This document shows positions 35,835-45,814 of a stretch of 64,000 bases of DNA, one piece after another. The notes under the pieces were generated by a model. The model was not told where the DNA came from. It was given only the letters and a program-made list of their open reading frames with translations, and did no database searches. Source of the stretch: Salvator merianae (taxonomy: Eukaryota; Chordata; Lepidosauria; Squamata; Teiidae); the NCBI GenBank assembly GCA_003586115.2, contig QVOM02000073.1, positions 44,625,469 through 44,689,468 of the forward strand, given 5' to 3'. A program made the translations under genes and the position numbers. The stretch's first letter is position 1. Every line of letters begins with the position of its first letter.

Positions 35835-36253
35835 TATCTGCAAAATGTTTCAAAAACTGGTCACAGCAGGCTACCATTTAAGGGTGCAAGAACTACTTTT
35901 TCAGGCTTTTTTAAAGCAGCACCCTTGTGATATATCCTGTAACCTACTAATATGGGAAAAGGAGAACAAGGTTTCCACACACATCAGTGTTGCACCCTGT
36001 GACACATAGGTAAGAACAACAGATCACTGACATAAATAGGACTTAAGGAGCTGTAAATAGCAGTTCTGCTGAAGTCAACACAAGGACCAAGCAAGCAGAA
36101 GACTCTTGCAAACTAGCTGGACAGAGAACAACAGTAACATGTAGAAGCAGCATACAAAGCAGCATCAAAGATTTTACACAATAATCTTGCCATTGGATTT
36201 TGCAGCAAAGTATCTGGAAATTCTACCCTTTGATGGGACACGAAAATAACCTT
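35835..36253. other. No recognisable feature
   Basis: The spacer between the L2 remnant and family A copy 2. The reading frames here have no motif I recognise. Part of it may still be eroded LINE sequence. Confidence 0.35.
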
Positions 36254-37044
36254 GGCCATTTCTGCACTACTGCAGGGGGGAGCATTCCAGCTGGAATGGC
36301 TCCTACAGGAACCGTTCTCAGCTGGAGCAATCCTTCTGTCTTGGGAAAAGGCAGCTGGCACTTGAACGGCCTGTTCTGGCACAGGCCCTACACCAATTCA
36401 AAGCTTGCATGAGCTTTGGAGCCAGACAGCGGTGTAGCTGACATTTTTGCCACCCGGGGCCACGTGGCGGCAGAGGAGTGCAAGCAAGGGTGCCCTGCCC
36501 TGCAGCCTCCTACCCCCGCCACCTCCCCGCTTGCACTCGGGCAAAACTTTGCGCGCTGGGTGGGCAGAGAAGGGGCTGGCTGCATGTGTCACCCAGGACA
36601 ACATGCTGCCCAGGGAGGCCCGCCCCCCACGCCCCCCCCTTCCTACGCCACTGGAGCCTGACATGAGGAGTCCAACAGCCAGGAACTAAAGTTCCTGTCT
36701 TGGAAGCCTAGGAGGACCCATTTCAGAGGTACAATTTGGTGCAACACCCAAATGTGTCATCCTGTTAAACTGGAACAGCGAGGCTTGCATTTTTCCACAC
36801 ACCTACCTGGGCCAGTCTAGCCACATCTGGAATGCCAATAGACCTGAAAAACAAGTGTACTGGTGGCCCAGTATAGGTGGCCATTTTGGCCACCTTAGAC
36901 TGGGCCATGCTGCGTCCAGTGCATATGCAGTGTGCTAGCAGGAGGCAGGGCCTCTCTAGACCACAGCAGAGTGCAGAAAAGAGAGGCCCAGAAGCGGTCT
37001 ATGCCCCAAATTATAACAGGCCAGTGGTAAGTGTGAAAAATACC
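36254..37044 (+). mobile_element. Nonautonomous DNA transposon, family A copy 2 (with a nested element)
   Basis: It begins GGCCATTTCTGCAC and ends GTGTGAAAAATACC, imperfect inverted repeats. The outer segments (36254-36418 and 36662-37044) together match the family A plan: 'agctggaatggctcc', 'agccaggaactaaagttcc', 'cccatttcagaggtacaatttggtg', 'aaactggaacagcgag', 'cacctacctgggccag', 'aggtggccattttgg' and 'agaggcccagaag'. A 227-bp G+C-rich element has been inserted at 36427-36653. There is no transposase frame. Confidence 0.72.
36427..36653 (+). mobile_element. 227-bp hAT-like MITE nested in family A
   Basis: Termini CAGCGGTGTAGCT and CCTACGCCACTG form the inverted repeat of the CAGTGGCGTAG-type ends typical of hAT elements. 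It is flanked by 8-bp repeats GAGCCAGA (36419-36426) and GAGCCTGA (36654-36661), matching at 7 of 8, which is the duplication length of hAT transposition. The interior is strongly G+C-rich, with C-runs near 36620-36640, unlike the surroundings. The 62- to 88-codon frames in both strands follow from the lack of A/T-rich stops and are not genes. Confidence 0.85.
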
Positions 37045-37504
37045 CTTATCTTAATGTTCCAGTTAAAGCTATTGGCCACTATAGGCAAAGTTCATTGGAG
37101 TCGTAATCCAAAAACAATGATTTTTCTGAACTCAGTCTTACTGTGCCTCTACCTTCTGCATAAAATATATATTAAACAAAAAAATGTAATCACCTCAAAT
37201 CTTTCAGTAACAGAATAGAGAGTGCTAATACTTAACTGAGATACTCTCTCAGCTGTGAACATGTATATGTGGATGGAAGAGATGTATGGACATTGTTGTT
37301 GCAGATCATTTTGGAAGAGATCCATAGTTCGGAGGCGTATGTTGCATCTGTGTAGTAAACTGGTCAACTGGGAGGTTATGCCTTGGGGAGTCTTTCCGCC
37401 TGAGACCAGGTATTGGAAGAGCCCCCAGCAAGAAAATGGCACCAGAGGCCACTCCAAGGAGTTACTACTTCAAAGCAGTCTTGCAAGCATTCCCAGGGGT
37501 GGAC

Positions 37505-37830
37505 TGGCTTAGCCATCTGCTATGAGGAGTGTTGGGCTGTTCCATCAGTGTATGCAGCCCACTGCCATTTTGCAAGGGTCCTAGAAATGACCCCAGAAAT
37601 TGGCTAGTTCTGACCACCTGACAGAAACAGCTTCAGCCAGCAACTTTAGAGGCTGAGAACGTTGATTCTCTGTCTCCAAAGTTGGCCCGGGAAGTGTATG
37701 CCAATGCAGATGGTCCTTGGTGCAGGCTGTCAGTTGCTGTTGCAGTCTTAGCCCAGATCATTCAATCTGGGCCAAAATTGGTCTACACTGTGTGCACCAA
37801 TGTGCGTCATGCAGAAGTTGCCTATTAATC
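37505..37830 (-). mobile_element. Nonautonomous DNA transposon, family I copy 2
   Basis: The reverse complement aligns in order with family I copy 1 (22797-23287): GCCTCTAAAGTTGCTGGCTG, then 'ccaatttctggggtcatttct', then 'gcaaaatggcagtgggctgc' (abridged). Its plus-strand right end GCAGAAGTTGCCT matches the family-style terminus. The other end is undefined. Confidence 0.45.
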
Positions 37831-37834
37831 TTCC

Positions 37835-40800
37835 TTTTTTTGGCATCACATAGGAGTGGGCACTATAGATAGAGGCAGCATCAGACTAAAGACTTGCAAG
37901 ACAAGTATATAGTGGTGCATAAAAATGTAAATGAGGAGAGAAGGAAGACTTATGATGCAGAAAGTATGGGGGGGGGGGAAAGTCTCCCATGGCCTGGTGA
38001 AGGAGAAAGAGGAGGAAAAAAAATGTGTGTTTAGGTATTTATCAGCTAAAATCTTTGCCACAGCCCTTTATCCTCTGCATCTGGAAATCTTTATTTACCA
38101 CCACAAAAGAAAGTTGCCATTTTGGAAGTCCTGAGAATTCTTCCTTTCATCAGGCACATGTGATTCAGAGAAAGTCATTATAAATGGTGTCAGAAAGAAA
38201 ATATGAGCATGAGAAAGAGAGCAAAAAGCTACTGTGAGGCAGGAGATATTTGGCAAGGACCAAACTGGACTGAGTTCAAATGTTTACATGGCCAGAAAGC
38301 TCACTAGTTGTTCTTGGCCTACTTGGGGCTACTTAGCCTAGCCCAGATTAAGGATGTTGGGATGATAAAATGGGACCATGGATATCCATAACAAATAAAT
38401 GTGAAGGAAAAAAATGGAAGAACGAAATGTGAAACCTCTCTAGAAAATATAATCTTCAACTCTACACCATTTTGGTAAGTAATGCAGGCAACACATGCAG
38501 AAATTTTCTTTTCTGTCCAACTATTAACTCTTCTTTCCATCTGGTCACACTAAGGTCTCAAGCTACCACCAGCCTAGGTAAATCCATGGGTTGCCTCAGC
38601 ATACATTTTCCATTTATGATAGAATTAGATTGGTAATATTAATATTTGTTTAGTTTGCCTGTTGTAGCCCTGTAGGCTACCATATGGCTTCTCTCAACAG
38701 CAAATAATGTTAATGGCATTTTCCCAAAGCAACATGAACTATGATCTTGTTTCCTATTTGATTACACAATCCCCCATTATCCACATTCTCACTATCCAGG
38801 TATTCACTTATAAGGTCTGTGACTCTCACAACTACATTTCATTATTCAAACCAAATTGTTCAGTTTTAAAGTCAGTGGCCTGGAAAAAGGAATCTCCTTT
38901 CCCCTTTTCCTGGAGTGCAGATCATATACTGTATTGTAGTTAATCATTTTGATTTGGATACTGAAATGCGAAAGGCATCTTGTCCAGTCCATATGAGCTT
39001 AATTTAATCTTTTTATCTTTAATGTAATCTTCCATTTGTATTTTATTTTAGATGTAATGTTTGTTACCAGGACTTATTTAGTCTATGAATTCTCACCAGT
39101 GAGATTTTGAAGAACTGAAGGTTTGGTTTGACTGATACACAACTGATAGTCAATCCTCAGGGGAGGGGAATTCACCAGACCAATTGTCCTAGAGATTCTT
39201 TTTCATTGGTATAAAGAAGGCAAGCAAAAACACTTTTTATTTACAATAAAAGTTCAATGGTGGGAATCAGTCAAAATAGTACCAGCAACTTGAGTGAAGT
39301 TTGCGTAACAAAGAAAGATCAATAACAAAATAGCAACGATATCAAGCAGAGATTCTTGGTTTCTTACAAATGGGTAGAGGTTCAAAGTGAGGGAGAAAAA
39401 AGTACTATTTGAGGATAAGAGTAGGGAGAGGGAGGGACCAATCAGAGGCCATTAGTAGGAAAACTCCTAGAGGACTGGGTTCTTTAGCTTAAGGATGACA
39501 AATGCTCGTTGGAGAAGGGCGGCTCAGTGGGCTAGGCACTGAATGAATGAATGAATTTCCTACCAATGAATTTCCCTCCCTAATTCTAAGCAATTCTACC
39601 TTGTCCCCTATCTAAAGATCAATTTGCCCTATAGGATCAACTGGGGCTTCTGCAACAGCACCAATTCCTTATTTTAGAGAGAGAAACAGATTTGTTTAAA
39701 AGTAGAGAAGACAAAAGAAGGAGAGATGTTTCTGTAGTGGGGAAATACTACCTCTCAGGGTCTTTTGGAAGTTGGATGGGTGCATTGTGTTGATCAAAGT
39801 CTGAATGAACGCTTCCTTTTGTCAACTCGAGCACACACTTTCAGAAGTCAAATTCCAGCTCTGGTTGAATTGGAGGTTTTATATGTGCCTCCCATGCACT
39901 CAAATCACAATAATACAAGGGCTCCAGGTTCAAACCTCACCTTCTGCCACGGCAAAGGTTTACACTGGCAACTGAGTTTGGTTGGTATAAAAACTCCTAA
40001 GCTGACACACTCTGCTAGAGTTGGCTCCCATTTTATAGATGTTCCAGACACTCTGGCAAACTTCTCACAAGGAAGCGAACAGTAGCTGAACTGCTTCCGC
40101 TCTAAAGACCAGCAAAAATTGGGAAGAGGAGTCAGTACTTGGGGGATAATCTGTGGAAAATATTTTCTCTATCTCAGCCGAGCAAGATGTTATGATTGCC
40201 AAATTAATGGATCCAATTCTGATGAACCTCACCTGCACAAACGCCACATGCAGCTCTAGAGGCTGGGCCACCTCAGACTTTAGCAATGGTATTGCTCAAA
40301 AGTCATGGAGGGAGAGATGGCATGGAACTCCCTTCTTGCCCAAAGTGTGGAGCTTGTGGAGTTGAATTCATCTCTTGATGGGGTGATTTCAGTTGATTTC
40401 AGTTCAGAAGAGTGTGTACCCATGACCACACAGACACCCACACCCAAGTCCCAGACCCTCTCTTTTTATGCCCCAGAATGAGTCCTGAGGAGAAGTTCCT
40501 GCAAATGTTGCAAGGGAAGTGGTCCTAACAAAAGATTTGTGTACACTTTGGATTACTCCAGGAAGACAAATAAAAGTTGATCATTGAATCTGATATTGTT
40601 TGGCAATGCCCACATTTGTATTATAACATCTCACCTCATCCAGTGTCAAAAATATTTAATGCTTTTAGTAGAGTCTTCCTACACTGACCCTAATAGGATT
40701 ATCATATGCTGATTTGTGGTGCAACCAGCAAGATAAGCCAAAATCTTGCAAAGAGAGCCAGAAATAAACCCAGGGTCCTGAGCGGGGGAAAGTGTTAATG

Positions 40801-41035
40801 CTATCACTAACTGCTGCCTTTGCACATTCACCTCATGAAGCTAATTTTACCCTGGTGCCTAGGATCAATCTTCATAGCCCACAATGGTCAGTTATCCTTC
40901 TAGTGCCCATTTACCCATTCCTCACGCCTTAGCTGTGCACATGTAATAAGTGACCTATGTCATAACATATTCTAATAAATTGCTCTTAACTATATTTTAT
41001 GTTATGTAACTTTTTCCTTATGGTACCAGGCATTT
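37835..41035. other. Mostly unrecognised; G11 run and (TGAA)n tract
   Basis: There is no supported gene in about 3.2 kb. Minor items are an eleven-G homopolymer at 37968-37978, a short (TGAA)n tract at about 39540-39556, and a box B-like word GGTTCAAACCTC near 39928 that could be an old SINE (no other SINE part is recognisable). Frames of up to 106 codons carry no motif. Confidence 0.4.
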
Positions 41036-41039
41036 AGGG

Positions 41040-41175
41040 TGACTTTGGGATGAACTTGGAATGGGCTTGGAATGAATTAATGAACCCTGCATTGAGCAGG
41101 AGGCTCAATGGACTCAATGACCCTGGACCCTGGACTCAATGACCGTCCAACTTTATGATTCTGTGATTCTATGAA
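41040..41175 (+). mobile_element. Classic CR1 LINE 3' end
   Basis: The text 'aatgaaccctgcattgagcagg', then 'ctcaatgacc', then GATTCTGTGATTCTATGAA is the well-known CR1 3' terminus (…GGACTAGATGACC…CATGATTCTATGATTCTATG in birds and reptiles). It includes the short octamer-like tail repeat used in CR1 target-primed integration. An internal duplication of 'ctcaatgaccctggaccctgga' is specific to this copy. Only about 135 bp of the LINE remain. Confidence 0.82.
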
Positions 41176-41379
41176 TTAGAATTTTTCCCATTAAAATTAA
41201 TGGAATAACTGTTTTCATTATCTGAAATTTCAGAAACTGATTAGGGGCAGATAAGTGTATTTTAGAAGGCAGCATCTTCACAGCCCCTGGGGACTGTACC
41301 TGAGTTGCACTTGGACTGCAGGGTCCGCAGCCCAATGTGCTCCATGCAAGCCGCAGCCTCCCATGGGACATGGTGGCCA

Positions 41380-41790
41380 TGTGGACATTGTATTTGGCCC
41401 ACTTCCGGGCACAAACTATGCCTGGGAGTGTTCTTTGGGAAAGCATTTTAAAGTGATCTGCCACATGGGTCAACCTGTGCCTCCGTTCCTGCCACTGCTG
41501 TGCAGACAGCCACCAGCAGCAAGATCAGCCTAGGCAACTATTCCAGAACTTGGCAAGAGTTTGCCAGACTCTCAGATGGCCCACTTCTGGGGGCATTTCT
41601 AAGGACATGGAAAAATGCCTCCAGCCTGCAACTCTAAGGCTGGGAAACTTTTGCTCTCTGGCTTTGAAGCTAGCCTGGGGCAACCAGCCACCAGCACACT
41701 CTGTGCTGCCCATTACATTCCTGGCCCAGGCTGCTTTTCTAAGGCCAGGAGTGACCTCTGGGGCACATGCCTCAGGCACCCTTGCAGATA
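41380..41790 (+). mobile_element. Possible family I relative
   Basis: Contains 'cccacttctgggggcatttctaaggacatgg' followed by 'aaaaatgcctccagcctgc' (abridged), close to the central part of family I copy 2 in reverse complement. Neither terminus is certain. Overlapping frames of 111 and 138 codons on opposite strands show no domain. Confidence 0.3.
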
Positions 41791-42589
41791 CCAACATGTC
41801 CACCTCAAATAATAATACTTCCACATCTTTCTGTTCCTTTCCTGCTTTTGTCCAGTTTAGGGGGAAGTGGGGTAAAGGAGAATGAAGTGTGCAAAATGAA
41901 GTGCAACTGAAGGATACAAGTTGGCATTGAACTGTTTTCAATTATTCAATGTGTTGCCGTTGTAGAGAACCAAAGTAAAGAAACATTCCAGATACAGTAA
42001 AAGTAAATTACAGCAACAGAATTAAACAAAAGGGAAAATATTTGCAGGTACTCTGTATCCTTATGGCAGTCAGAGGCTGTTGTGTCTATTAAAAGGCCAA
42101 AAAACAGACTGACTGAACTTGTGATAAAGTTAATGATTTCCTGATGTTAGCTTTGAAAGAAAGTATTAGAAAAACATCTCTAGCCCTGTACAGTCTTTTG
42201 CTACAAAAGATACGCTGTACTTTGCTCAGATCTGCCGTCTGTGTTTACCAAATGCAGCAGGCTTTTACTTGCAGTTATTGTTTATATTAGAAATTTATCA
42301 AGCCTTCTTACAGAAAAAAGAAAAAAAAAGAGTTTGTCATCTTCGTTTTGCAAGCACTCATAGTTTTTATTCCATGGGATTATTGTTGCATCTGCAAGGA
42401 AGGTTCCCTGACTAATTGTTTCCTCTGATACTGCCAAAGTACAAGCAAATTCTTTCTTCTTGAACGCACTGACATCAGGGAGTGCGATAATAAAATTAAT
42501 GGAAGCATTCACTTTTTCAGAATTCACAAATGATAGCACAAGATTGCAGCTCTTTGAGTGGAAGGACACCCAAAATGTATCTGTGTGAC

Positions 42590-42708
42590 CGGCTTGATGG
42601 CTATTTATGTTTTATTTAATAACATTTTGATGAATTTATCTATGTTTAATGTTGTGACTTCCCCTGAGACCAGCTGGTGAAGGGCATGATAAAAATGTTT
42701 AGAAATCT
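42590..42708 (+). mobile_element. L2-type LINE 3' tail fragment
   Basis: The 'gtgacttcccctgagaccagctggtgaagggcatgataaaaatg' signature (abridged) is the plus-strand L2 3' end, the counterpart of those at 29.49 and 60.18 kb. The T-rich text just before it is the usual 3' untranslated region. Confidence 0.6.
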
Positions 42709-42984
42709 AGATGCCAAATTGGCATGAGGTACCCCCAACTTTATTCTTGGCATTGCACACAACACATATTAGCACTGCCTTCCAACAGACTTGTGTCGTA
42801 GCAGGATTCAAAATGGTGCCTGCAGAGGACTGTTATGCTCTCTGGAATCAAGGAAGAGGGGCAGTAGAACAGAGTGCCACAGCACATTGCATCCCAGTCC
42901 CCAGTACTGTGGTTGCCTCATCCACCCCATTTGATCCAGGAGCTTCCCACCCCAAGCAAAGTTTCCAGAGGTAGGACATAAGAC

Positions 42985-43880
42985 AATAACAGGAGCCCTG
43001 CTGGATCAAGCCATAGCTCACCTAGTCCAGCATCCTGTTTCACACAGTAGCCCACCAATTGCATCTGGGCATTCTCAAGCGGAAGATGAAAGCAAAACCT
43101 TCACCTGCTCTCGACTCCTTTTAGAGGCATCCTGCATGTCTCACCAACTTGGAAGTGGTACCAAAGCAGCAAATCTAGTAGCCATTGATACACCTGTCCT
43201 CCATGAATTTGACTCCTTCAGGAGTTTGGTTAAAAGGGTGATAACATTTCTCTAATATTAGACTTGCCTTCTGGTCTGGTATTCTTCCCCTCAACATCTC
43301 TGTGGAAAGGTCTGATTCACCTAGACATTCCAGTTCATAAGATTCTATTTCTTTGTTAATGTACAAGGCTGCACCACCTCCAGTTTGCCCTTTCCTGTCC
43401 TTCCTGTACAGTTTGCAACCTGGGATAACTGTATCCCACTGTTTTTCATTGGACCATCAGGTTTCAGTTATACCATTGATATCAATTTTTAATCCATCAC
43501 TAAGCACTTCAGCTCCTCTATTTTGTCTCAGAGGCTTCTAGCACTTGCATATAGACATTTGTATGCACTCCTCTGGTACAAGCTCAGACCTGTGAGACCA
43601 TGTGAATTTTTAGACTGGCCCTTATATCTTTCTGCTTCTATATTTTTGGGTAGTTTCCCTCTCAACTCAGTACTATGTATATAATTCCAACGCTCCTCAC
43701 TCAAATGTGCACTTTCCCAAACTAGATACTCCCTAACTCCTCGTTGGCTTTCACCCAGGAATCAGTTTAAAAGCTGTTCTGCAATATTTTTTTAATATAA
43801 AGTACCAGCAGTCTGGTTCCATCTTGGTTCAAGTGCAACCAAAATTTTTGTACAGGTTTGGCCTGTCCCAAAATGTTCCC
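42985..43880 (-). pseudogene. CR1-type LINE ORF2 with an internal deletion
   Basis: On the minus strand, ORF2 begins with an apurinic endonuclease domain remnant: a LYAN/SLRNKIEEL-like block (decayed), an ITETWW-type catalytic motif (decayed), then WDTVIPGCKLYRKDRKGQTG and GAALYINKEIESYELECL, then CYHPFNQTPE (normally CYRPPNQTEE). Directly after that the frame continues as GVKFMEDRCINGY, which is the last segment of ORF2 in intact CR1 elements (DKFMEDKSINGY-like). The rest of the endonuclease and the whole reverse transcriptase are therefore missing. The 3' untranslated tail with 'ggagccctgctggatcaagcc' (plus strand) follows at 42985-43110. The copy cannot move itself. Confidence 0.8.
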
Positions 43881-44680
43881 AAGTGCCTAACAAATTTAAT
43901 CCTTCCTCTCAATACTGTTGCCTCATCCATGCATTGAGGCCCCTGAATTCTGCCTGTCTAACTGCCTCTGTATGTAGCACAGGTAGCATTTCTGGGAATG
44001 CAACCTTGCACGTCTTGGACTTCAATCTTCTACCTAACAACCTAAATTTGGCTTCCAGGACTCCCTGTTTAGCCTTTTTAACATCATTTGTACCAACATG
44101 TACCATGACTTCTCACATCCCCCCAGAACTGTTTAACAACCTATCTAGGTACCACATGATATCCACAACCTTTACGCCCAGCAGGCGAATCACCATGCAA
44201 TTAACATGTCCATCACAAACCCATCTCTCTATATCTCTAATAATCAAATCACACACCACAAGAAGCCTTCCTCACCACCCATGGAGGAGTATCCTTGGTG
44301 TAAGAGGATATAGGCACATCCTCTTAGCAAGGGGTCCCAACTAAGGGAGCCTGTCCTTTCCCATCAGCCTGCTGTCCTCCCTGTCTGAGATCTCCACTCT
44401 CCAAGGCAGCTGGAGGGCTACCCACCATAGAATGGGATACTTCTACTGCATCCCTGAAGGTCTCATCCTCATGCATGTCTCTCTCTTTGCTTCTCCAGAT
44501 TAGCTACCTTGGCTTCAAGGGAAGAAATCTGTTCCCAGAGTGCCAGGAGTTCCTTATACCAAGCATACACACCTAGGACTTCTGCCCAGCAAGTAGATAC
44601 TCATGTGTGTGACACCTGATGCAAAACACTGGGAAGCCCCCCCTTCCCTTGATGGCTATCTGCATTCATGACTTTTAAAT
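43880..44680 (-). pseudogene. CR1-type LINE ORF1 with SGNH-esterase remnant
   Basis: The minus-strand frames give, in order: a CHTHEYLLG-like Cys/His block; a coiled-coil-type ELLALWEQISSLEAKVANLE stretch; then RDIERWV; then YLDRLLNSSG; then MVHVGTNDVKKAKQGVLEAK with FRLLGRRLKSKT and FRGLNAWMRQQY. The V-H-V-G-T-N-D motif is the block III-type signature of the SGNH hydrolase fold found in ORF1 of many CR1 elements. Several frame shifts are present. ORF1 precedes the deleted ORF2 at 42985-43880, in normal 5'-to-3' order on the minus strand, so this is one locus. ORF1 function (RNA binding, lipid esterase) is known from the family, not tested here. Confidence 0.8.
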
Positions 44681-44900
44681 TATTTTAATTTGTTCCTATT
44701 TCAATTTTTTTACTTTCTAAAATTATTTAGATTTTTTATTTTTTTGTTACCATTTAAATTGGGTTTTTTTTGTTACTATCTAAATTACTTCACTTTTTAA
44801 AATTACCTAGAATGTTTTAACTTTTTGATTCTGTTTAAGTCATTTTTACTTCTTTGTTACTATTTAAATTAATATTTTGCTTTTTATTACTATTTATACT
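44670..44900. repeat. T-rich degenerate tandem repeat upstream of the CR1 ORF1
   Basis: The segment is built from diverged repeats of a word like TTTGTTACTATTTAAATT, with TTACTTCTTTG and 'aaaattacctagaatgtttt' variants (units of about 50-70 bp, at least four). On the minus strand it is A-rich and lies directly upstream of the CR1 ORF1 remnant. It may be a simple-sequence expansion of that element's 5' untranslated region. Confidence 0.6.
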
Positions 44901-44904
44901 TCAG

Positions 44905-45138
44905 GCGCATGAGCTGCTCAAACTGAACTTAGTTCTGGCTGAGGAATGTGGCTCCTCCCACTAGCTCCCCTGAATCAACAGCAACTGCAAGCCCCTCCTC
45001 CTTAGACCATGTGCTCAAGCCACTCCTCCCTCAGACCATGTGTCTTAGAAACCAGCCTCCCTCTAGTGCTGAACCAGCCGCACACTAAATGCCCAGCAAA
45101 CTCTCCAAAACCCACAAGATCCACCAGCTCTTGACTAT
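44905..45138. other. No recognisable feature
   Basis: A short spacer between the T-rich repeat and the family B fragment, with a near-duplicate 'ctcctcccttagaccatgtg'/'actcctccctcagaccatgtg' pair about 40 bp apart. Confidence 0.4.
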
Positions 45139-45139
45139 C

Positions 45140-45302
45140 TGCTCCCGGTCAAGTTGTGGAGCACTAATTTGTGCTCCACAGCTAGTTGTGATCCGGAGCA
45201 GCAATATGCTGCTCCCAGTCATGAGGGCCTCCACGACATACAGAAGTACTTTGCTAGTGAGCGTCTTGAACGCTCACTAGTGCAAAATGCAAATAGGCCT
45301 GT
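45140..45302 (-). mobile_element. Nonautonomous DNA transposon, family B copy 6 (truncated)
   Basis: The right part is well kept: CTAGTGAGCG (45254-45263) and CGCTCACTAG (45271-45280) form a perfect 10-bp hairpin stem, followed by TGCAAATAGGCCTGT, the reversed family B terminus. The inner text 'ctgctcccagtcatgagggcctcc' (abridged) parallels copy 2. The other half is missing, so this is about 160 bp of the element. Confidence 0.72.
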
Positions 45303-45422
45303 AGTTCCATTTTCCTTAGGTCATTGCAGAGCTAAGATCTTCCCCTGCAAGGAATGCTGGCTGAGGGGAGGGAAGGAAAGAATCCTGTATCTAAACAGGG
45401 AACTAAGTAACTAAGACTCTAA

Positions 45423-45811
45423 GGCTGCATCCACACAGGCATTTTGTAGGGGCCTCAGGAGAGCACAGGGGTAGGGTGTCCAAACACTTCCACCCCTTTT
45501 GGAACCTCAAGCCTCCCCAAACTGCAGTGGGAAGGGGAGGTAAACTATCCCAAGGTTGCTCCTGTCAAAGGAATTGACTCCTCTTCTCTGTGGGGATGGG
45601 GGTTGATCAAAACTCAATTCAAAGGCCCAGATTGCTACTGGGGACTCAAACTGCAATGACCTTCCAGCCACAGTTCTGGTCTTGTTTAGTGGTTCTGGAC
45701 ACAATTTTAGCTGCTGCTTGCAGCATTATACCCACAGCAATGCTCCGGTCTATGCACCACACCAGCTCCCGTTGCTGCTGTGCAGAAGCAGAGCATAGTA
45801 TGGATGCTGCC
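45423..45811. mobile_element. 389-bp Harbinger-like MITE (family H)
   Basis: The left terminus GGCTGCATCCACAC and the right terminus GTATGGATGCTGCC are inverted repeats (12 of 14). Both are flanked by the trinucleotide TAA (45420-45422 and 45812-45814), the 3-bp TWA-type duplication expected for PIF/Harbinger. No transposase frame is found. The 65- and 74-codon frames inside are not coding-like. Confidence 0.7.
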
Positions 45812-45814
45812 TAA

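Noticed and set aside
36388..36689. Cluster of G+C-rich open frames in several frames
   Set aside because: They all fall in the G+C-rich hAT-like MITE, where stop codons are rare by composition.
39920..39945. tRNA-like box B word GGTTCAAACCTC
   Set aside because: No box A, no cloverleaf and no acceptor stem could be found around it. At most it is a SINE scrap.
43883..44344. 153-codon plus-strand open frame
   Set aside because: It is the antisense of the CR1 ORF1 remnant, whose minus-strand translation gives the clear VHVGTND motif.
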